A stretch of 64,000 nucleotides of DNA from positions 1,326,001 to 1,390,000 of the forward strand of contig NZ_CP081966.1 of NCBI RefSeq assembly GCF_019823065.1, given 5' to 3'. Position numbers and translations under genes: made by a program. The notes under the pieces were generated by a model. The model was not told the DNA's origin and ran no database searches. It saw only the letters and a program-made list of their open reading frames with translations. Positions 57,649 to 64,000 of this stretch are shown here, in pieces (the first letter of the stretch is position 1; each line of letters starts with the position of its first letter). The DNA is from Pseudomonas mosselii. GTDB taxonomy: Bacteria; Pseudomonadota; Gammaproteobacteria; Pseudomonadales; Pseudomonadaceae.

Positions 57649-57747
57649 TCATCTGTACTGATAGAAATTCTACGACTCTGTCACTGTCGGGCCCTGGCGG
57701 CATGCCGCATGCTCGGGACCTTTCCCGCCAGATACAGGAGTCGTGGC

Positions 57748-58527
57748 ATGCAGTTGCATTTTCATCAGGTGGACGCCTTCAGTGACCGCCCCTTCGCTGG
57801 CAACCCGGCCATGGTCTACCGCCTGGACCAGTGGCTCGAAGATGGCCTGATGCAGCAGGTGGCCGCCGAGCACAACCTTGCCGAAACCGCGTTCGTGGTG
57901 GCCGAGGATGATGGCTATCGGATCCGCTGGTTCACCCCGAGCACCGAAGTCCCCCTGTGTGGTCACGCCACCCTGGCCAGCGCTCATGTCCTGTTCGACG
58001 TCTATGCTGAGCAGGCGCCGCGCCTGGACTTCAAGAGCCGTTCGGGCCTGCTGAGCGTCAGCCGTGAGAATGGCCGCCTGTGGTTGGACTTCCCGCGCAT
58101 CGATCCGCAGCCGTTGACCGAGCCAGTGGCGGTGGCCGAAGCGCTGGGCTGCGAGGTGCGCGAGGTCTACCAGACCCGCGAGCTGTTCGTGGTGCTCGAC
58201 TCGGAGCAAGCGGTACGCGATTGCGCGCCGGACATGGCAGCGCTGGCTCGCCTGCCGGGCTTGGGAGTGATCGTGACGGCTCCAGGCGAGCGGCATGATT
58301 TCGTATCGCGCTATTTCGCTCCGGGCATTGGCATCCCGGAAGACCCGGTCACCGGCTCCACCCATTGCTCACTGATCCCGTACTGGGCGGCGCGACTTGG
58401 CAAGTCCGAGCTGCAGGCCTTCCAGTGTTCGACCAGGGGCGGTGAGCTGTTCTGTCGTCTGGAAGGCGAGCGGGTGAAGATCGGCGGGATGGCAAGGCGC
58501 GTCGCCAGCGGCACATTGATGCTGTGA
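57748..58527 (+). CDS. PhzF-family isomerase/epimerase
   Basis: A 259-residue protein with the diaminopimelate-epimerase-like fold. Catalytic Glu46 in NLAETAF, the N-terminal VDAFSDRPFAGNPA and the second-half PEDPVTGSTHCSL loop are conserved. The family includes PhzF of phenazine synthesis, but no phenazine genes are nearby and the reaction here is unknown. AGGAG (57736-57740) precedes ATG 57748. Confidence 0.92.
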   Translation: MQLHFHQVDAFSDRPFAGNPAMVYRLDQWLEDGLMQQVAAEHNLAETAFVVAEDDGYRIRWFTPSTEVPLCGHATLASAHVLFDVYAEQAPRLDFKSRSGLLSVSRENGRLWLDFPRIDPQPLTEPVAVAEALGCEVREVYQTRELFVVLDSEQAVRDCAPDMAALARLPGLGVIVTAPGERHDFVSRYFAPGIGIPEDPVTGSTHCSLIPYWAARLGKSELQAFQCSTRGGELFCRLEGERVKIGGMARRVASGTLML

Positions 58528-58539
58528 GGATCTAGCGCA

Positions 58540-59645
<1,106 letters not shown>

Positions 59646-59649
<4 letters not shown>

Positions 59650-60566
59650 GCGTGGTGGTAAGCCGGTTCTACAAGGAATTCCAGAAGGGCCTTCTGCGCA
59701 TGCAGGCGGTTTTCAGCTTCGTCCCAGGCGACCGAACGAGGGTCGTCGAGCAGGTCCTGGCTGATTTCCTCGCCACGGTGGGCGGGCAGGCAATGCATGA
59801 ACAGGGCATCGGGTGCCGCCAGGTCGAGCAGTTCGCGGGTGACCTGGTAAGGCGCGAAATGCGCCAGGCGCCGTGCAGTTTCCTCTTCCTGGCCCATGGA
59901 AGTCCAGACATCCGTGGTCACCAGGTGAGCGCCGCGCACGGCTTCTTTCGGATCACGGATGATCTGCACGCGGTCACCGCCCAGCGCCAGGAAGCGTTGA
60001 TCAGGCTCGTAGCCTTCAGGGCAGGTGATGCGCAGTTGGAAATCGAACTGCACGGCAGCTTCGATATAGGAGTTGCACATGTTGAAGCCGTCGCCGACCC
60101 AGGCCACGGTCTTGCCCTGGATCGCGCCACGGTGCTCGAAGAAAGTCTGCATGTCGGCCAGCAGTTGGCAGGGGTGCGACTCGTCGGACAGGCCGTTGAT
60201 GACCGGCACCTTCGCGTTGGCGGCGAACTCGGTGAGGGTGCTGTGGGCGTGGGTGCGGATCATCACCGCGTCGACCATGCTCGACAGCACGATGGCGCTG
60301 TCGGCGATCGGCTCGCCGCGGCCCAGCTGGGTGTCGCGCGGCGACAGGAAGATGGCCTGGCCGCCGAGCTGGATCATGCCGGCCTCGAAAGACACCCGGG
60401 TGCGGGTCGAGGACTTCTCGAAGATCATGCCCAGCACGCGGTTTTTCAGCGGCTCGAACAGCACGCCTCGTTTGCGCAGGTCCTTCAGCTCAATGCCGCG
60501 ACGGATCACGCCGAGCAATTCGTCAGCGGTGAAATCCAGCAGGGAGAGAAAGTGCCTAGCGCTCAT
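59646..60566 (-). CDS. argF: Ornithine carbamoyltransferase (anabolic)
   Basis: A 306-residue enzyme forming citrulline from ornithine and carbamoyl phosphate in arginine synthesis. Carbamoyl-phosphate site [12 protein letters not shown] and ornithine site [10 protein letters not shown] are intact; length fits the anabolic trimeric type rather than catabolic ArcB. It has a promoter about 115 bp upstream overlapped by an ArgR-type site, and is followed by the overlapping ABC ATPase gene. Confidence 0.96.
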
Positions 60567-60930
60567 GATTGACTACCTTATCTGCAACGTTTTGCAGGTC
60601 GACCGTATGGGTTTTGTTGACAACGGGGGTGACCTGCGGCGTAAGCCGCACAGGGCGGACGGAATAGGGAAAGGCGCAATACTATAATTAAATGTCGCCT
60701 GAAACCAAGAGGGGAAACAGCGCCTCTGTGTCAATGGGTGTCGTAAGCCCTTGCCGGCTAGCTGTTTTTTATTTGCTACAGCGGTTGTACACGGCTCGGA
60801 GCGCTTTTGGCAAACCCGTTGTCGCGAATCGTCCCCCTGATATCGTCCGATTCACGTCGCGAACCTTTCTAGCGAGCCTCGATCGGCGGGCGCATAGTCG
60901 AGTCTTTAAAATAACAAGGCAGAGGCGGCC
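60567..60930. other. argF/molybdoenzyme divergent intergenic region
   Basis: 364 bp. It holds the argF promoter and ArgR-type site (60681-60708). From 60740 to 60910 I see no gene and no clear promoter for the molybdoenzyme, only its leader with AAGGCAGAGG. Confidence 0.5.
60681..60708 (-). promoter_or_regulatory. argF promoter with overlapping ArgR-type site
   Basis: Minus strand -35 TTGGTT (60708-60703), 16-bp spacer, -10 TATAGT (60686-60681). On the plus strand TGTCGC-N8-AA (60693-60708), the half-site consensus I recall for Pseudomonas ArgR, covers the -35 and spacer, a repressing position. Confidence 0.6.
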
Positions 60931-63039
60931 ATGACCAAGACCCTGCATCACCGAGCCTGTCACCTGTGCGAGGCCATCTGTGGCCTGAATATCGAAGTCA
61001 CCCATGAAACAGATGGCCCGGCGCGGATCAGCTCGATCAAGGGCGATCAGCAGGATCCGTTCAGCCGCGGCCATGTCTGCCCCAAGGCGGTCGCCCTGCA
61101 GGACATCCAGGAGGACCCCGACCGTCTGCGCCAGCCTCACCGGCGCATCGGTGACCAGTGGTTGCCGATCGACTGGAACGAAGCCTTCGCCCTGGCCGCC
61201 GAGCGGTTGTGGGCGATCCAGCAGGCCCACGGGCGCAACGCGGTGGCCGTTTACCAGGGCAACCCCAGCGTGCACAACTATGGGCTGATGACCCACAGCA
61301 ACTACTTCCTCGGCCTGCTCAAGACCCGCAATCGCTTCTCTGCGACCTCAGTGGACCAGTTGCCGCAGCACCTGACCAGCCACCTGATGTATGGCCATGG
61401 CCTGCTGTTGCCCATTCCGGACATCGATCAGACCCAGTTCATGCTGATCCTGGGCGGCAATCCCCTGGCTTCCAATGGCAGCATCATGACCGTGCCGGAT
61501 GTGGAAAAGCGTCTCAAGGCGCTCAAGGCCCGAGGCGGACAATTGGTGGTGGTGGATCCGCGGCGCAGCGAGACAGCGGCGCTGGCTGACCAGCACCTGT
61601 TCATTCGCCCCGGTGGCGACGCGGCGCTGTTGTGTGGCCTGCTGCATACGCTGTTCAGCGAGAACCTGGCCCGGGGCTCGCATCTGCCGGTCACTGGGCT
61701 GGAACAGGTGCGCGAAGCCATCCTGCCGTTCGATGCGACCGCCATGAGCGCGCTGTGTGGTATTCCGGCGGAGGCGATCCGCCAGTTGGCGCGAGATTTC
61801 GCCGCTGCCGACAAAGCGGTGTGTTATGGCCGAATGGGTGTATCGACCCAGGTCTTCGGTTCGCTGTGCCACTGGTTGGTGCAGTTGATCAACCTGGTCA
61901 CCGGCAATCTTGATCGCGAGGGCGGTGCCCTGTGCACGACACCTGCGGTCGACCTGGTCGCCAGCACTTGCGGCGGGCATTTCGACCAATGGCGCAGCCG
62001 GGTCTCGGGCTTGCCCGAGTACGGCGGCGAGTTGCCGGTGTCGGCCCTGGCCGAAGAGATCCTCGAACCCGGGGAGGGGCAGGTGCGGGCACTGGTGACC
62101 GTGGCGGGTAACCCAGTGTTGTCCACGCCCAACGGGCGACGCCTGGACGACGCCCTGGCCGGCCTCGACTTCATGCTCAGTATTGACTTGTACATCAACG
62201 AGACCACGCGCCATGCCGACCTGATCCTGCCGTCGACCTCGGCGTTGGAGAACGATCATTACGATTCCACCTTCAACCTGCTGGCGGTGCGCAACGTTAC
62301 CCGCTTCAACCGGGCAATCCTGCCCAAGCCCGAGGGCGCATTGCACGACTGGGAGATCTTCGTGGGGCTGGCCAAGGCTTTTGCCGAGCGCGCGCAGGTC
62401 GAGCTCAAGGCCACCCTGCCGCCGGCACAGATGATCGACTTCGCCCTGCGCAAGGGGCCTTATGGCGAGCAGACGCCCTGGAAACTCTCGCTAGGCGTGT
62501 TAGACGCGCATCCCCATGGCCTTGACCTCGGGCCGCTGCGCGCCAACCTTACGACGCGCCTGCGCACGGCCAGCGGCAAGGTCGAGGCGGCCCCGGGCGT
62601 ACTGCTCGAGGACCTGCGGCGCCTCGCTCATATGGCCGCGCCTGCGGATGACCAGTTGCTGCTGATCGGCCGTCGGCACGTGCGCAGCAACAATTCGTGG
62701 ATGCACAACTACCATCGGTTGGTCAAAGGCAAGCCGCGCCATCAGTTGCTGATGCATCCGGACGACCTGCGCCGGCGGCACTTGCAGGACGGCCAGATGG
62801 TGCGGGTGCGCTCGCGTACCGGGGTAATCGAGGTGACGGTGCAGGCCAGTGAGCAAATGATGCCAGGCGTGGTCAGCCTGCCCCATGGCTACGGCCATGG
62901 GCGCCAGGGCGCGCGCTTGCAGGTGGCTGCTGCACAGCCGGGGGCGAGTGCCAATGACCTGACCGACGAACACTTGCGCGATGGCGTTTCCGGCAATGCC
63001 GCCCTCAATGGCGTGCCGGTACAGGTCGAGGCCGCATGA
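60931..63039 (+). CDS. Molybdopterin oxidoreductase, unassigned substrate
   Basis: A 702-residue enzyme of the DMSO reductase superfamily. N-terminal [4Fe-4S] cysteines 10, 13, 17 and 50 (CHLCEAIC, GHVCPKA), a Mo-bis-MGD-binding core (LILGGNPLASNGS, VVVDPRRSETA, RPGGDAALL) and C-terminal domain (LLIGRRHVRSNNSWMHN) are complete. No Tat signal, so it is cytosolic. The segment where formate dehydrogenases carry Cys/Sec reads TSVDQLPQH, with no Cys. No electron-transfer partner is adjacent. Confidence 0.88.
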   Translation: MTKTLHHRACHLCEAICGLNIEVTHETDGPARISSIKGDQQDPFSRGHVCPKAVALQDIQEDPDRLRQPHRRIGDQWLPIDWNEAFALAAERLWAIQQAHGRNAVAVYQGNPSVHNYGLMTHSNYFLGLLKTRNRFSATSVDQLPQHLTSHLMYGHGLLLPIPDIDQTQFMLILGGNPLASNGSIMTVPDVEKRLKALKARGGQLVVVDPRRSETAALADQHLFIRPGGDAALLCGLLHTLFSENLARGSHLPVTGLEQVREAILPFDATAMSALCGIPAEAIRQLARDFAAADKAVCYGRMGVSTQVFGSLCHWLVQLINLVTGNLDREGGALCTTPAVDLVASTCGGHFDQWRSRVSGLPEYGGELPVSALAEEILEPGEGQVRALVTVAGNPVLSTPNGRRLDDALAGLDFMLSIDLYINETTRHADLILPSTSALENDHYDSTFNLLAVRNVTRFNRAILPKPEGALHDWEIFVGLAKAFAERAQVELKATLPPAQMIDFALRKGPYGEQTPWKLSLGVLDAHPHGLDLGPLRANLTTRLRTASGKVEAAPGVLLEDLRRLAHMAAPADDQLLLIGRRHVRSNNSWMHNYHRLVKGKPRHQLLMHPDDLRRRHLQDGQMVRVRSRTGVIEVTVQASEQMMPGVVSLPHGYGHGRQGARLQVAAAQPGASANDLTDEHLRDGVSGNAALNGVPVQVEAA

Positions 63040-63130
63040 AGTACGGTAAGGCCGAGCACGCTGCTCGGCTTTCCGATACAATGCGTCACCGTGCCGACGA
63101 CCCTGTCGGAAAGTTCAGCCGAGGTGCTTC

Positions 63131-63466
63131 ATGGATATCATCGATACAATCAAAGAGCAGATTGCCAACAACACCATTCTGCTTTACATGAAAGGTTCGC
63201 CGAATGCGCCGCAGTGTGGCTTCTCGGCCAAGGCTTCGCAGGCAGTGATGGGTTGTGGTGAGAAGTTCGCCTATGTCGACATCCTGCAGAACCCGGAAAT
63301 CCGCGCCAACCTGCCCAAGTACGCCAACTGGCCGACTTTCCCGCAACTGTGGGTGGCCGGTGAGCTGGTCGGTGGCAGCGACATCATGCTGGAAATGTTC
63401 GAGAAGGGTGAGCTGCAGACCCTGATCAAGGAAGCGGCCGCCAAGGCCAAGGCTTCCGAAGCCTGA
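63131..63466 (+). CDS. grxD: Monothiol glutaredoxin GrxD
   Basis: A 111-residue CGFS-type monothiol glutaredoxin (PQCGFSAKA, Cys at about 30) with the TFPQLWV cis-Pro region and GGSDIMLEM glutathione-binding loop. Such proteins bind a [2Fe-2S] cluster as a glutathione-ligated dimer, often with BolA, and take part in iron-sulfur delivery and iron sensing. It faces bacterioferritin across a shared terminator. Confidence 0.96.
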   Translation: MDIIDTIKEQIANNTILLYMKGSPNAPQCGFSAKASQAVMGCGEKFAYVDILQNPEIRANLPKYANWPTFPQLWVAGELVGGSDIMLEMFEKGELQTLIKEAAAKAKASEA

Positions 63467-63488
63467 TCCGGCGTTTGCCGCAAGTAGC

Positions 63489-63517
63489 AAAAAGCCCCGC
63501 CTAGGCGGGGCTTTTTT
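63489..63517. terminator. Bidirectional terminator between grxD and bfr
   Basis: AAAAAGCCCCGCC/GGCGGGGCTTTTTT perfect stem with a TA centre; A- and T-tracts on both sides serve both convergent genes. Confidence 0.93.
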
Positions 63518-63531
63518 GTAGCTGGCGAAAC

Positions 63532-63999
63532 TTACTCTTCGCCCATCTGCGACTGCAGGTAGTTCTCGATAGTGATCTTGTCGATCAGGCCCAGCTGGGT
63601 CTCCAGCCAGTCGATGTGCTCTTCCTGGTCTTCGAGGATGTCTTCGAGCACATCGCGCGAGCCGAAGTCGCCAGCCGTTTCGCAGTGGGCAATGGCGGCC
63701 TTGAGGTCGGCATGGGCCTTTTTCTCAAGTTTCAGGTCGCAGTCGAGCATCTCCTTGGTGTGCTCGCCGATCATCAGCTTGCCCAGGTCCTGCACGTTGG
63801 GGATGCCTTCGAGGAAAAGGATGCGCTTGATCAGCTTGTCAGCGTCCTTCATCGCCTGGATGGATTCTTTGTACTCGAGCTTGCCGATTCTGTTCAGGCC
63901 CCAATCTTCGTACATGCGCGCGTGCAGGAAGTACTGGTTGATTGCGACCAGCTCGTTTCCGAGGATCTTGTTGAGATGCTGGATGACGCTTACGTCGCC
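63532..63999 (-). CDS. bfr: Bacterioferritin, start cut by window edge
   Basis: About 155 residues are visible; only the first two codons (probably Met-Lys) are missing. Residues [20 protein letters not shown] and the C-terminal [12 protein letters not shown] are typical of Bfr, the heme-containing iron-storage 24-mer. Numbering by E. coli Bfr, Glu18, Glu94, His130 and heme ligand Met52 are kept, but Glu51 is Ala, His54 is Asp and Glu127 is Gln, so the di-iron ferroxidase site is broken. It is probably the beta-type subunit that co-assembles with a ferroxidase-active partner encoded elsewhere. Confidence 0.92.
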   Translation of the reverse strand, partial: GDVSVIQHLNKILGNELVAINQYFLHARMYEDWGLNRIGKLEYKESIQAMKDADKLIKRILFLEGIPNVQDLGKLMIGEHTKEMLDCDLKLEKKAHADLKAAIAHCETAGDFGSRDVLEDILEDQEEHIDWLETQLGLIDKITIENYLQSQMGEE

Positions 64000-64000
64000 T

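Overview
The window is a contiguous piece of high-GC core chromosome from a fluorescent pseudomonad, most likely the Pseudomonas putida group. Evidence: near-canonical Pseudomonas proteins in familiar local orders (algU-mucA-mucB-mucD-lepA-lepB-rnc-era-recO-pdxJ; icp/lon/gcd/oprB/znuD; aauSR with aatJQMP; glpFKRD), P. putida-type REP inverted pairs (arms around TGGGAGCGGGCTTGCCCCGC) in many intergenic gaps, and regulatory sites of pseudomonad type. Genes are tightly packed. I see no rRNA, tRNA, CRISPR array, prophage or insertion sequence.

Layout. 1-1928: 5' end of prc (tail-specific protease) diverging from a quinone-oxidoreductase gene. 1968-14055: nadB, then the envelope-stress operon algU-mucA-mucB-mucD (no mucC), lepA-lepB, rnc-era-recO and pdxJ. 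14089-19000: a heavy-metal-type two-component system facing a small exported protein, the tRNA uridine-modifying pair cmoA-cmoB, and a chagasin-family lipoprotein inhibitor. 19009-27730: a second-type Lon (AsrA-like) with a near-consensus heat-shock promoter, periplasmic PQQ glucose dehydrogenase with porin OprB, and a histidine-rich ZnuD-type zinc receptor. 28100-33633: VF530 protein, a small membrane protein, a PadR regulator with a siderophore-interacting ferric reductase (YqjI/YqjH-like), and a large class A PBP-like protein. 34058-44901: amino-acid permease, membrane-anchored glutamate-synthase-like flavoprotein, zinc-independent ribosomal protein L31, Lhr helicase, Nudix hydrolase, MetR, an alpha/beta hydrolase and GlpM. 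44930-51434: AauR/AauS and the acidic amino acid ABC transporter. 51771-57648: glycerol regulon glpFKRD and YbaK. 57748-64000: PhzF-like isomerase, orphan ABC ATPase plus argF, an unassigned molybdopterin enzyme, monothiol glutaredoxin GrxD and bacterioferritin cut by the window edge.

Regulatory reading. The most informative signals lie between genes: two nearly identical Zur-like boxes about 10 kb apart (znuD and rpmE2); a sigma54 promoter with paired AauR-type boxes at aatJ; back-to-back GlpR-type operators at glpD; a strong promoter followed by an intrinsic terminator in the glpF leader (possible attenuation); two palindromes in front of the PadR/ferric-reductase operon (one Fur-like); a sigma32-type promoter at lon; a ColR-type site before the PBP-like gene; and A-rich Crc/Hfq-type motifs at three uptake genes. 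The window shows no unmistakable new multi-gene system. The best leads are the glpF leader, the bacterioferritin lacking three of six ferroxidase ligands, the orphan molybdoenzyme and the PadR/SIP operator region.
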